Assembly: GCF_001661265.1 (NCBI RefSeq)
Contig: NW_017567014.1
Span: 1 to 64,000, forward strand
Direction of reading: 5' to 3'
From: Saitoella complicata NRRL Y-17804
Taxonomy: Eukaryota > Ascomycota > Saitoellomycetes > Saitoellales > Saitoellaceae
DNA length: 64,000 nucleotides
Notes under the pieces: model-generated
What the model saw: the letters and a program-made list of their open reading frames with translations, nothing else
What the model was told of the DNA's origin: nothing
Database searches by the model: none
In this document: piece after piece, positions 10,504 to 20,417 of the stretch
Numbering within the stretch: the first letter of the stretch is position 1
Layout: the number at the start of each line of letters is the position of its first letter
Translations under genes and position numbers: made by a program

Positions 10504-12501
10504 ATGACTTCTCCATTAGAGTAAGAATGCTTGGTAAAAGTTCTATCTATCAGATAGTTAACAAACCTTCTTACAGTTTTCCTCGCACCATCAATGACCT
10601 CCGCCAGGCAGCTCTCAACAACACTCCAACCTCCGTCCCCCGATCCCTCCGCTGGAAACTCTTCCTTAGAGTTTTACCTTCGTATCATCCATCATCATGG
10701 TCAGACGCAATATCAAGAGAAAGAGCCAGATACGCAGAGTTGAAGGCGCGGTACACGGCGCCAGGTGTGGTCGAGAGTGGTGATCCACTCAGCCAAGACG
10801 AAAGCAGTCCATGGAAAGAACGCTACGCCGATGAAGAACTCAAGGAAACAATCATCCAGGTAAGCTGAACGGAAAGAACGACCTTTCCAATTAGGGGGTT
10901 GTGCTGATTTATGTCACAGGACACCCAAAGGACCTTCCCAGATATCCCATTCTTCCGATTACCGCGTACACAGCAAATCCTCCTCGACGTCCTCTTCACG
11001 TACTCGAAGCTAAACCCGGATACTTCCTACCGACAAGGTATGCACGAACTCCTCGCACCAATCCTCTTTGCTGTACAAGGGGATGCACTACCTCCTCCGT
11101 CCTCCACTCCCGACCAAGACGTCCTGCATCACACATGTTCCGAAACACACGTAGAAGCAGACACTTACATCCTCTTCTCCAAACTCATGGAACACACAAA
11201 ATCCTTTTACCTCACCACTTCCACCCCCGAGAACCCCGCCCCAATCATCGCAACAACAAACAACATCCAAAACAAGCTTCTCCCTATTCTGGACCCAGAT
11301 TTGCATCACCACCTCACCTCTCTCCAAATTGAGCCACAAATATGGGGTATCCGGTATCTTCGCCTCCTGTTTGGTCGTGAGTTTGGGTTTAGCGGCTTGT
11401 TTGGGCTATGGGACGCTTTGTTTGCCGACATGTCGGAAACCGGAAACTTGATGGTCGTGGAGTGGGTTTGTGTCGCGATGTTGATGAGGATACGGTCAAA
11501 ACGTACGTTGGTCGTACCGCCTCTCTCCTACTCTGGAGACGCGCTGACGGAGATGTACAGTTATCGGAGCGTCATATACGGAGACGATATCATTACTGTT
11601 GAAGTATCCTGTCGAATCAGAGAGCGAACCAGCATCATACGTCCGTGAGGCGATCTTCCTACGAGAGAACTTCAGCACGACAGGTGGGCTACGCCTTGTT
11701 GCTAAGTACACCCCAGTTCCTGTACCTTCACCCACCACCTCTACTACCCCTACCTCATCCAGAACAGCAATAGCTTCGGGGAGGCTGTTCGATACCTTAG
11801 TCTCAGACGTCTCCCGTCGCGCGGAAAAGCTCGGCCTGAATAACACCATTCGATCCGCCGTCCAGGAAGTCAGGAAAGGCGTACAAACGATACAAAAGGA
11901 ATACGATAACAACGAACACGCCCTCCTGGAAAGATTCTCGCCTGCGCTGGCGTTGGCGAGACCGGGGAATGCGAGGGGGGAGAGTAGTGAGAACTTAAAA
12001 GGCCGAGACTTGGCCAACGTTTTGGGAGAAAGTTTGAAGGTTTTGGAAGGGAGAGTGGAGAGGGATGTAGAGGTGGAAAGGGCGCTGGAGGGGATCAGGA
12101 GGGTACGAGATACGTTGAGTGCGGCACGTTCGCCGAATGCTTCCGCGGTGGCGACGCCGACGGGCTCTGCACCGACACCTGCTGCTGCTGCTGCAGTACC
12201 GGCATCGACGACTTTGCCCTCAACGGTGACGGCTTCCCTGTCAGCCCCAGCGCCTGTTCCAGTACCCGCAAGTAAGCCCTCCGCTTATCCAGCAAGACGC
12301 TTACCCACACACCCGAGGCGACATCAATCTCGGGCCTCTCTCGCTTCATCGGACTTTGCTTTCCTATTAAGCGGCAAAGGTGATGAGGACGATAAAAACT
12401 CGAAGCCGAAAACGGCAGCGGCGGGGAGTACGGGTAAGAAGGGTGTGTGGGGCAGTGGAGGGGATGGCGAGTTTGATTTGGGGAATTTGGGAAAGAGGTG
12501 A
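10504..12501 (+). CDS. TBC domain Rab GTPase-activating protein, TBC1D5-like
   Basis: Four exons (10504-10520, 10577-10859, 10920-11502, 11561-12501; introns 56, 60 and 58 bp) encode 607 residues. The TBC domain starts at VPRSLRWKLFLRVL. The arginine finger (DTQR, Arg104) and glutamine finger (YRQGMHE, Gln139) are both present, so it should be catalytically competent. The YRQGMHELLAP form is typical of TBC1D5, which acts with retromer on Rab7. The last splice rebuilds the domain end LIGASYTETISLLLKYPV. The tail is disordered and Ala/Pro/Thr-rich, with a conserved-looking SSDFAFLLSGKG. A further small intron near 12270 is possible but has no clean acceptor. The first exon encodes only about six residues. 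Confidence 0.85.
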
Positions 12502-12987
12502 TGATGGGTATCATGGTTCAAATGAGAAATGATATGGGGTCAAGGGTGGGAATTACCTCGGTTTTCGGTCGATGCTCAAGAATGAGTACGTCACGAGTTT
12601 ATTGGTCGGAATGAAAAGCTTGGAGTTTGGAAGATGTCTCTCCGACCGATAACAGAGCTTTGGACAAACGGAACTACCATAGAGAACACAAGATTGGTGT
12701 TTGAAGAGACATCTGCTCTCCGTGCCTGGAACGAGCCGGTGAGATTTGTAAATCGTAGCTCGAGCGGGACAGCCAGCCTTTCCAAAGACGCACATCCGGA
12801 TAATCGTAACGGATTATTGTACTGAACCCACCGCTTGCCTCTTGACACGACTCAGCGGTCGTATAGGGCAAGCACGGATGTCATCTCACTGTTAAACATC
12901 CATGGCTCGGGGCGCCTTCAGCCTCTGTAACCTCGCCACGAAATCCAAGATCATAAGACTTCCAAAATCCGCGATGGGCACAGTGCC
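12502..12987. other. Convergent 3' spacer
   Basis: 486 bp between the ends of two convergent genes. Short open frames exist on both strands but none has protein-like features. A 10-bp inverted repeat (AGATGTCTCT at 12632-12641 with its complement at 12705-12714) is the only structure seen. Confidence 0.6.
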
Positions 12988-14189
12988 CTACTCATCAACT
13001 TCTTCATCATCCCCCTCCTCAAAACCACTCAGTAAAGGGTCGTTTTCGAGCGCCTGCTCCGTCAAGAGGTCCATCATCTGCCAAATCTCATCGTCCTTCG
13101 CCGGGACCTTCTTCCCACACCTATTCTCCCTGACATGCCTCGCCAACTCATCTGGCATCTCAATCTCCTGCCGACATACAAAACAACACTTCCCTGCAGT
13201 CGATCGTCGTATATAGTTAATCAATCGAATCGTCGCATATGTGTCCAGGCCATGTTCATGCCGCAACCGCGTCAAATCAAACTCATGCTCCCCCCTCATA
13301 TGTTCCAAACAAACCAACGGATCCCTCAATACCTCCGTACAGAAAAGACACAGCGTATCCAACGCCTCTTGATCAGGCGGGTAATCATCCCAATCATCGT
13401 CATCTTCTTCCTCTCCGCCTCCTCCGCCCGTTGCCTTTTCCGCGTAATTGATGACGTAGAACTTATCGTACACTGAGTTTTTGGTGTCGATCCGGGCGTG
13501 ATTGCGGGAGAGGAGGTGCTCGCCCAGCTCGTTTCGTGTGCGGAAGGGTTGTTCGCAGCAGATGCAGATATTCCCTTGGATCTTCTGTCGGAGCATGGTA
13601 AGGAGTTCATCGATGTAGACGAGGTTATCTGGTAGGCCGATATTGAAGTAGTGCTCGTCGAAGGTATGTGAGAAGAACACTGCGCGGTCGGATAGAGTCC
13701 TCGGACAGAAAATGCAGGGATGAGGGAGTTTGGAGATGGTTGTGCGTTCGTGCTGTTGGTACTTCAAGACTTCATCCTGTACGATAAGAGTCAGGCACAC
13801 ATACTCTTCAGCTCTGACTTTTGTCGTACCAGCTTTCTTCGTCGTCCGTCTTGGCGAGCACGGTTGTCATCCCCTCCGTTTACGACCAGCTCTTCGACGT
13901 ATTCCTGGAAGAAGAGCCATCCATCCCCAGTGTTGTCCACACGCAGGTTATGAGAACTTCCCAGGTGCTTACTGAATCCCTTAAGAGTATCGAAAGGTCT
14001 CAATGCAGCGTCTTCAACGTAGGGACACCGGTATGTTGCTGGTACTTCATCGAACGGCTTGAACTTCGCGTAGAAGGCTCCACTGGGCTGTCATTCGTCA
14101 GCATCCTATGTGCATTTGTATGGGCCGTTCCACACCTTTCTCAACGCATTCTGGGGCCCGTTTTGAGTAGATGGTCGCCGAGGAGGCAT
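12988..14189 (-). CDS. C2H2 zinc-finger protein, ZNF277-like
   Basis: Three exons (14189-14136, 14087-13830, 13776-12988; introns of 48 and 53 bp, the first with a GCTGACG branch point) encode 366 residues. Widely spaced zinc fingers match the ZNF277 arrangement: YRCPY with KHLGSSH, CIFC...HTFDEHYF, CICCEQPFRTRNELGEHLLS, CLFCTEVL...CLEHMRGEH and CCFVCRQEIE...HVRENRC. The C-terminus is acidic (EEGDDEEVDE). Human ZNF277 binds ribosomal protein uS5, and a similar chaperone-like role here is inference. An alternative 28-bp second intron (GTATGT...ACAG) is also in phase but implausibly short. The start codon lies only 80 bp from the divergent gene at 14270. Confidence 0.78.
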
Positions 14190-14269
14190 GTTGTATATCG
14201 TAGAACTCTCCTCTGCAAGTCGAAGCGCAAGGACATCACCGCAAACAGACACCAAACATCCATATCAAT

Positions 14270-14635
14270 ATGCCTTCAGCAACCTCATCCCCCGTTCCAA
14301 ACAGCGTCGTGACCGTCCTTACAGACAGGGAATCATCTCCAGTCCTCCCACTTCCAGCATTGTTGGTGAATGCGGAGGGCACGACCTCGAGGTTGACGCA
14401 GACGTTTATCCATGCACAGGACACGACGACACGCATGGGATTGGGAAAGGCTTTGAAGATCAAGGCTGGGTATGACTATGATGGAGGGTCTACATCCGAA
14501 CTTGTACAAGCGGAATACCAGGCGCCGAATGGGAGTGGGCCGTTGATTGGGACGGTGGTGAGTAAGGATGCTACGGAGGCTGGGTATATTGCGGAGGAGT
14601 TGAGGAAGTGGGTCGATAATGTGCACGGAAGATGA
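14270..14635 (+). CDS. Small conserved-looking protein, possibly roadblock-like
   Basis: A 121-residue single-exon frame starting with ATG (-3 is A). I do not recognise it. The middle reads LPALLVNAEGTTSRL, a hydrophobic strand followed by an N/S-E-G turn as in roadblock/LC7 proteins of the Ragulator/EGO type. The C-terminus PLIGTVVSKDATEAGYIAEELRKW could be a strand plus helix. This similarity is weak and is inference only. The gene is divergent from the ZNF277-like gene with an 80-bp gap and convergent with DFG10 (89-bp gap). Its tight fit between real genes and its balanced composition argue that it is coding. Confidence 0.55.
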   Translation: MPSATSSPVPNSVVTVLTDRESSPVLPLPALLVNAEGTTSRLTQTFIHAQDTTTRMGLGKALKIKAGYDYDGGSTSELVQAEYQAPNGSGPLIGTVVSKDATEAGYIAEELRKWVDNVHGR

Positions 14636-14724
14636 TGGTGATGACGATGAGTTTGAACTTTCAGGGTGTCATGGCGTTTTTGTTTTGGATACCCAATACC
14701 TACACGAATAAATAAACCTCGAAC

Positions 14725-15645
14725 TCAGTACACGCCAGCCATGATGACCCAGCGTATCCTCCCTCGTTCACCAAACCTCTCAATCATCCATTCTCTCGAA
14801 CTCGTCGCGCTGACGCTTAGATTGACGGCGACCCACACCAGCGCACACCATAGGGTGAGATTGCTCCCCGAATTGGCGAGGACCATTGCGGCATAGATGC
14901 CGATTTCGGCGGTGTAGTGAGGAGCGACAGTTCTCAAAAACGCTGGGTGTGTAGGAAGTTTGTACTCGGGCTTGGAGGCGGCAGAGGTGGGGGGTCGAAG
15001 TGAGGCCAGGTGGGCGTGAAGGGTGCATTGTCGCACGCTCGCACCGATGAACAGCGCAACCGCCAACATGGTCTTCGGCGTGACAAGCTGCGATATCTGG
15101 AAAGAAGAGTTGGGATCGAGGACGTTGCTAGCGCCTTCAATCCATACGGCGAGGGACATCGCTGAGTAAAACCCAAGTCCAACGACGTAATGTCCAATCC
15201 ACATCCGTGCTTGGGTAGGTCTCTCGACGAAAAAGCACTCACACAACCTGCGCACGCCTTGTATCAACATCATAGCCCAAGTCAACGCGACCTCTAATGA
15301 GGACTGTGTACGCCATGTGCTTAGCCAAGGGGAAATTGGGGCATCCCTCCATCGACGTTCGATGATGACCCATGCCCACCCGATGGATACGAAGGTGGAG
15401 AGGACGTAGAAATGCTTGAAGAACTTTTTCGGTACGGTCCATGAGGCTGCCCAGTCTAATAACGAATCCTTCTTCTGCTCCCTGGCCTGACTCCCAGTTC
15501 CACTCTTGTTCTTTGCCGATGAAGTGAGGGTCTTGCCGTAGGGTATGAACGAAGCACGAAGTGATGGCGTTACGTACGCCAACAGTACGGAGCAGGAAGT
15601 GAGGAGAAAGTACGCTCGTAGAAGAAACGGGAGGGGAAGAAGCAT
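14725..15645 (-). CDS. DFG10: Polyprenol reductase DFG10 (SRD5A3 family)
   Basis: A single exon of 306 residues with about six hydrophobic segments. It is a steroid 5-alpha-reductase family enzyme of the ER that reduces polyprenol to dolichol for N-glycosylation. Family marks are RRLCECFFVERP (RRxxE-type motif), GHYVVGLGFY, and HYTAEIGIYAAM near the C-terminus, corresponding to the HYxxEI NADPH/substrate motif. The protein ends soon after RIRWVIMAGVY, a slightly diverged form of the usual terminal segment. The start ATG sits in a CACC context. It is divergent from the Hos4-like gene. Confidence 0.85.
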   Translation of the reverse strand: MLLPLPFLLRAYFLLTSCSVLLAYVTPSLRASFIPYGKTLTSSAKNKSGTGSQAREQKKDSLLDWAASWTVPKKFFKHFYVLSTFVSIGWAWVIIERRWRDAPISPWLSTWRTQSSLEVALTWAMMLIQGVRRLCECFFVERPTQARMWIGHYVVGLGFYSAMSLAVWIEGASNVLDPNSSFQISQLVTPKTMLAVALFIGASVRQCTLHAHLASLRPPTSAASKPEYKLPTHPAFLRTVAPHYTAEIGIYAAMVLANSGSNLTLWCALVWVAVNLSVSATSSREWMIERFGERGRIRWVIMAGVY

Positions 15646-15969
15646 GGTGTATGCTGAATGCTACGGACCGGACAAATGAGCATGAAAAGCACAGAGAAAG
15701 GCGGATACGATGACGGACCAATGATTCAATATCAATAGCGAAGCATTCACAACGGTCCGACGGGGCATTAACAGCTGCTTGAACTCCTTCAATTGCAAAA
15801 CGATGGTCGTTGGTTCCCCTCGCTCGTCTCAGCAAGACCCAGTCACGTGCATGCACCCAGCTGCACGCCAGCCATACCTTATTGCGAACCCAACCCCTCC
15901 AAAACACTACACCAAGAACAAAGACAACAATTGACCCAGCATACAGGCCAGGATGTCTCTCTTGAATCA
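15646..15969. other. Divergent promoter region, DFG10 / Hos4-like
   Basis: 324-bp spacer. The frame of the downstream gene is open back to about 15793, but without an ATG before 15970. No gene or strong motif seen. Confidence 0.5.
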
Positions 15970-18939
15970 ATGAGTATGAATATGTCAGAACAGCCACAAC
16001 CGTCTTCTCCGGCTCCGCCATTGCCGGAACCCCCGCCGGCGTACACAATCGCGCAGGATATGGGCGATGACGAGGGTGACTCAGAGGCTGAGACGGTGAT
16101 TGCGCCGCAGGAGGATGAGCCGGAACTTCCGGCGACTGGGTCTGGAGATGATAGTTCGGATTTGAGCTCTGTTGACGACAATTATGTCGCTGCGATATCC
16201 TCGCCCGTACGGAGTCTAGCGAGTTCTCCGCTGAAGCGCAAGAGATCGCAGCATACCATCCCCGAAGATCCGTCATCCCCACCACATGCGCCAAGCTCAC
16301 CAATATCTGTCGCGAAACGAGCAATCGGAAATTCGCGTTCGACCTCGCCGTCATCCGCGACTTCCGGAGCAGTGTCCTGGACAGTACGCCCTTTGAAGGA
16401 TTCGGATCTGCGCAACCCGAATCGCCAGGACCGATATGGACAAACGCTTCTTTTCCGTTACGTGTATGCCGGGGACCATGGTTCGGCCCAGACACTTTTA
16501 GAGAATGACGCCGATCCCAACATCCCCGACGGCACCGGTAATGGGCCATTAAACAGTGCATGTTTGCATGGAGACTTGGAGATGGTCCGGTTGTTGCTCA
16601 ACCACGGAGCACGTATCAATCATCATGGTGACAAAGGTGATACACCCTTACACGATGCCGTCGCGAATGAGCATGAAGACGTTGTGCGGATACTGCTGGC
16701 AAGCGGCGCGAATCCGATGATCAAGAACAAAGGCGGAGAGACATCCATCGACGTTTGCGACAGCCGGCGTATCCGCGCCCTTCTCGACGCTCGGAAAGAA
16801 CAGATGCAGCGCGTGCGAGGAAAAGACAAGGCTGGGAAGACCAATCTGCACCGTGCGTGTAACGGGGATAGGTTGGAGGAAGTCAAGGAGTTACTGGGCT
16901 TAGGAGCGGATGTGAATGTGCAGGATAATGCGGGATGGACACCATTACACGAGGCTTCGCTGAAGGGACATCTGGAGATTGTGAAGGAATTGCTGGGAAG
17001 AGGAGCGAAGGTCGATGTCAGAGGTCTGAACGATGATACGCCCGTTCACGATGCTGCAGCGAATGGACACGCCGAGGTTGTACGGCTCCTCCTCGAAGCA
17101 GGCGCAGATCCAAGGGCTGTCAATGCTAACGGAGAAACACCGATGGACGTCGTCGAGGACGAAGAAATCAAGGACATGCTCAAAGAAGCCATCGCGAAAC
17201 AACGCGGCAAGAAGCGAAAATCCGACGCAGCTGACGCACCTCACCCCGACAGAAACCGCCGCGGAAGCCTCAATATCGAGAAAGATCTTGGATCACGACG
17301 ACGTGGTGGGAGACAAGCGACGAGAACGGATATCCTCTGGTTGGACCCGAGTCGGAAGGATGCGCATGGACGGACGCAGTTGCATCAATGGGCGTCGCAG
17401 GGTGATGTGGAAATGGTTGGACATTTGCTCGAGGGAGGTGCGGTACCCAATACGTCTGATTCAGATGGACGGACTCCACTCCATCTCGCGGCGCGGTATG
17501 GGCATCTTGCGGTTGCGGAGTTGTTGCTTGCGTATGGAGCTGATGTCGAGGCGGTGGGGAGGGCGGGTGAGACGCCGTTGATGGAGTGTGCGGGACGTGG
17601 ACATTTGGGGCTGTTGAAGGTGCTGCTGTTGAATGGAGCGCAGGCAGGCAGACCAGATAACAGTGGGCAGACTGCAGTGGAGATTGCGACGGACCTCGTT
17701 GGGAGTGAAGATGAGGAAGTGGAGGTGCTCAGGGAGGCCATGGCCAAGCAGAATCAGGCGAGGATTGACAAGAAGAACAGACGAGAGAGTGGTGAGAGAG
17801 ACCGGGATGGTGAAAAATTTGCGAAGAAGAGACGGGAGGGCGACCTTCTCAAGGAACTCGAGAGCGGCCATATCGACACTTCCCCACCCAGGAAGAAGAA
17901 GGCGAAGCAACCTGAGAAGCGTCAACAAATACGCGAAACGGAATCACCCGATCTCGGTGCCACGTCAGACTCGACCAATACCTCCAGTGCGAGTGCGAAG
18001 CAGAAGAAGAGAAGACTCATTAGTGGAAACGACCTCCGGGTACCAGCTGAGGGACGGAGTCGCGAGATCAGTCCGTTGGTGCAGGAGATTGGCGTAAGTA
18101 GCGAGGATGTGGAGCTGACGGATGCCCCGGCCGAGAAGAAGAAGGTGGAAAAGGATAGGATGCCTGTTGTGAAGAAGGAAAAGGAGGAGCCAGCACCACC
18201 TACGAAGGCAAAGGCGAAACCTGTGGAAGAGCCGCTGGTTGCGAAGAAGGCCCCGAATGCACCGGTCGAAGAACCACGGAGAAAAAGCGTGAGCGGCTCG
18301 ACAAAGACTCTGATGCACGGACGACAACCGCCTACTTTGGAGGATGCGATGAAGTATCTACCGCTGTACACCGTATCTCTCCCCGGTGAAGGTGGAGCAC
18401 GGTCGCTATGGCTCGTACACGCGCAGTTTGCATCTCTCCTTGGCCTGGAACAAGCAGAGGAGCTGTTCAAGATCTACCCCTCCTTACAACGGAAGCGCGT
18501 CTCCGAATCCGAGAAGGAGCGACTTTGGAGTCCCCTCACCTCCGTCTTCTGCGGCAAGTTCATGAAACTTGATCCGCATGAAGCAGCTCAAGCCCTCGTT
18601 CGAGCAGCACCTGAAACGAAGGAGGAAGTCAAAGAAATGAAACCACCGGCAATCGTCGCAAAACTCCGCGAAGTTGAAAAACGGAAGTTCTTGGGTATGG
18701 CACTTGATTTCATTAAACTTGATGAAGTTGTTGCGATTATTGAGAAGGATTTCACCTTTTTGAGTGGGAGTTTGATGACGATTGCGGTTGATATTACGTA
18801 TTCGCCTCCTGTGCAGCGGGTTCAGCCGGTTGCGGAAAGTACTGGGAAAGAACTTGAGAAGAAGGAGAAGCGCTGGCCGACGAAGGAGTATAAGCACTTG
18901 CCAATGTGGTTGAGCAGGAAGATGGCGTTGAGGAAGTGA
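15970..18939 (+). CDS. Ankyrin-repeat protein, Hos4-like (Set3 histone deacetylase complex)
   Basis: A single exon of 989 residues from the first in-frame ATG; ATGs at codons 3 and 5 are equally plausible. The acidic, Ser-rich N-terminus has an SPLKRKRS nuclear signal. Three ankyrin clusters follow: about 165-270, 285-400 and 465-600, with textbook repeats such as DKGDTPLHDAVANEHEDVV and NAGWTPLHEASLKGHLEIV. After a long charged Lys/Glu-rich linker comes a globular C-terminal domain from about 795 (LPLYTVSLPGEGG, SLWLVHAQFASLLGL, LWSPLTSVFCGKF). This architecture matches fungal Hos4, a subunit of the Set3 complex. The assignment rests on architecture, so another nuclear ankyrin protein is possible. 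Confidence 0.72.
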   Translation: MSMNMSEQPQPSSPAPPLPEPPPAYTIAQDMGDDEGDSEAETVIAPQEDEPELPATGSGDDSSDLSSVDDNYVAAISSPVRSLASSPLKRKRSQHTIPEDPSSPPHAPSSPISVAKRAIGNSRSTSPSSATSGAVSWTVRPLKDSDLRNPNRQDRYGQTLLFRYVYAGDHGSAQTLLENDADPNIPDGTGNGPLNSACLHGDLEMVRLLLNHGARINHHGDKGDTPLHDAVANEHEDVVRILLASGANPMIKNKGGETSIDVCDSRRIRALLDARKEQMQRVRGKDKAGKTNLHRACNGDRLEEVKELLGLGADVNVQDNAGWTPLHEASLKGHLEIVKELLGRGAKVDVRGLNDDTPVHDAAANGHAEVVRLLLEAGADPRAVNANGETPMDVVEDEEIKDMLKEAIAKQRGKKRKSDAADAPHPDRNRRGSLNIEKDLGSRRRGGRQATRTDILWLDPSRKDAHGRTQLHQWASQGDVEMVGHLLEGGAVPNTSDSDGRTPLHLAARYGHLAVAELLLAYGADVEAVGRAGETPLMECAGRGHLGLLKVLLLNGAQAGRPDNSGQTAVEIATDLVGSEDEEVEVLREAMAKQNQARIDKKNRRESGERDRDGEKFAKKRREGDLLKELESGHIDTSPPRKKKAKQPEKRQQIRETESPDLGATSDSTNTSSASAKQKKRRLISGNDLRVPAEGRSREISPLVQEIGVSSEDVELTDAPAEKKKVEKDRMPVVKKEKEEPAPPTKAKAKPVEEPLVAKKAPNAPVEEPRRKSVSGSTKTLMHGRQPPTLEDAMKYLPLYTVSLPGEGGARSLWLVHAQFASLLGLEQAEELFKIYPSLQRKRVSESEKERLWSPLTSVFCGKFMKLDPHEAAQALVRAAPETKEEVKEMKPPAIVAKLREVEKRKFLGMALDFIKLDEVVAIIEKDFTFLSGSLMTIAVDITYSPPVQRVQPVAESTGKELEKKEKRWPTKEYKHLPMWLSRKMALRK

Positions 18940-19083
18940 GGTGTTGTTTATACGACTTCGATTATAGTAGGGTTATTACGGTTGACAGTACTGGATGGAG
19001 CGGAGCGGTCCCTTGCAGCCGTCCAAACGGCGGGACGAACCAGCAACCAGCAACCATCGAAAAGTCGACGAGATGATCCGGAG

Positions 19084-20371
19084 ATGACATCTCTGCAATC
19101 CTTGTTTAAAAATGAAGAAGATAAATCCCACCTGATTGCAGCTCTTTCAAGTCATGGCGTCGTAACAGGTATGAGCCAGCCCTAGCAGCTGGCTGCTACG
19201 GAGAACCATACTCACGCCGCGGCCGTCGCAGACCGATGCTTACTTCTTGCTGACTTGACTACATTGTCAAAGAAGTCCGGTATCATCAAAGAGGTATCAT
19301 GGTTTTGGAATTTCTGCTTGCGCTGGCTGAACCATCGTGATGCAGCACCTTGAATCTTTCCTCGAAATCGTCGTACACCGGACACACGCTCTCCCGATCC
19401 GTGGTGACAGGGATGCAGTCGAGGAAAGTTCTCGTGCAAAGCATTGGCGGATATCGAGTGGTTTGAGCGTGTATGTGCCCGACATTCCAGATGACTTCCT
19501 ATGGGTTTCGCTGATATGTGGGAGATAGTCTCGACGCTGCACTCTCCGGTGGACTCCAGCCGGGTTTAATCGCCGAAATCACAGGAGGGGCACAAAGTGG
19601 AAAGTCCACGGTATGCAACAAACCCCACCATACCTCACCTCCTTCGCTGACAAACCTTGCTTTGTTACGCAGATCGCCTACCACCTCCTCGCCACCCACG
19701 TCCTCACCCACCCCACCTCCTCCGTCGCCTACATCGACACCCAAGGAACCCTCGACCCCGCCCGCCTCGCAAGTATCATCCAACACCGCCTTCACGCTCA
19801 CCAGCTCCAATACCACCACCCCATCCCAGACCTCACGATGGATGGGCTGTTGGATAGGGTAAAGATCATGCGCGTATTTGACATTTTGGGGATTTTGTCG
19901 GCTATCGAGGAAATCCGCTCCTCAAACTCGGACCCGAATGCCCAAGGAGAGGGGAAGATTGAGTTTCTGATCATCGACACCATCTCCACCCCACTCTCCC
20001 TCGCATTAACGAAATCCCAGGCAGCGGGACACGCACACATGCTCACCCTCTCCCGTGCCCTCCGTAGTCTCTGCACCACCCAACAAGTCGTAGCTCTGTT
20101 ATTAAATAGTACCGTGAGGAATATGGATGGAGGAGGGAGGGTTAGTGTGTTTGGGGTGGCGATGAAGCCGGCGCTGGGGGGTACGTGGAGATATTGTGTT
20201 GATGAGTCTTGGATGTTGTCGACGCCGATGATGAGAGAGGTGGAGCGGGAGGATGGAAGGGAGTGGAGTGTGGTTGAGTGTTTGAGGTCGAAGAGGGGTG
20301 GGGAGGTGAGGTGGGGTGCGATACGGTTTGAGGGTACGGACATTATTGGAATGGACAGACAGAACGCATGA
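19084..20371 (+). CDS. RAD51 paralogue, RAD51D-like
   Basis: Five exons (19084-19168, 19232-19293, 19346-19470, 19529-19610, 19673-20371; introns 63, 52, 58 and 62 bp) encode 350 residues. All junctions are in phase. The model gives the paralogue signature GLSVLDAALSGGLQPG, Walker A GAQSGKST at 111-118 (an intron falls right after it), IDTQGTLDPARL, and Walker B FLIID at about 216-220. VAMKPALGGTWRY corresponds to the KPALG.SW motif of RAD51D. The role would be homologous recombination, assisting Rad51 filament assembly. It is convergent with UTP21, 46 bp between stops. RAD51C/XRCC3-type identity is less likely because of the KPALG segment. Confidence 0.82.
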
Positions 20372-20417
20372 CTTGCGAGTTTATGTTTGGAATTGCTAGA
20401 TCTAGAAGGGGTTTAAT

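Noticed and set aside
13777-13804. A 28-bp intron in the ZNF277-like gene
   Set aside because: In phase, but far shorter than every other intron here (43-106 bp); the 53-bp alternative uses the same acceptor.
15239-16561. A 440-codon minus-strand frame across DFG10, its promoter and the Hos4-like start
   Set aside because: It overlaps two supported genes and has a mixed, unconvincing composition.
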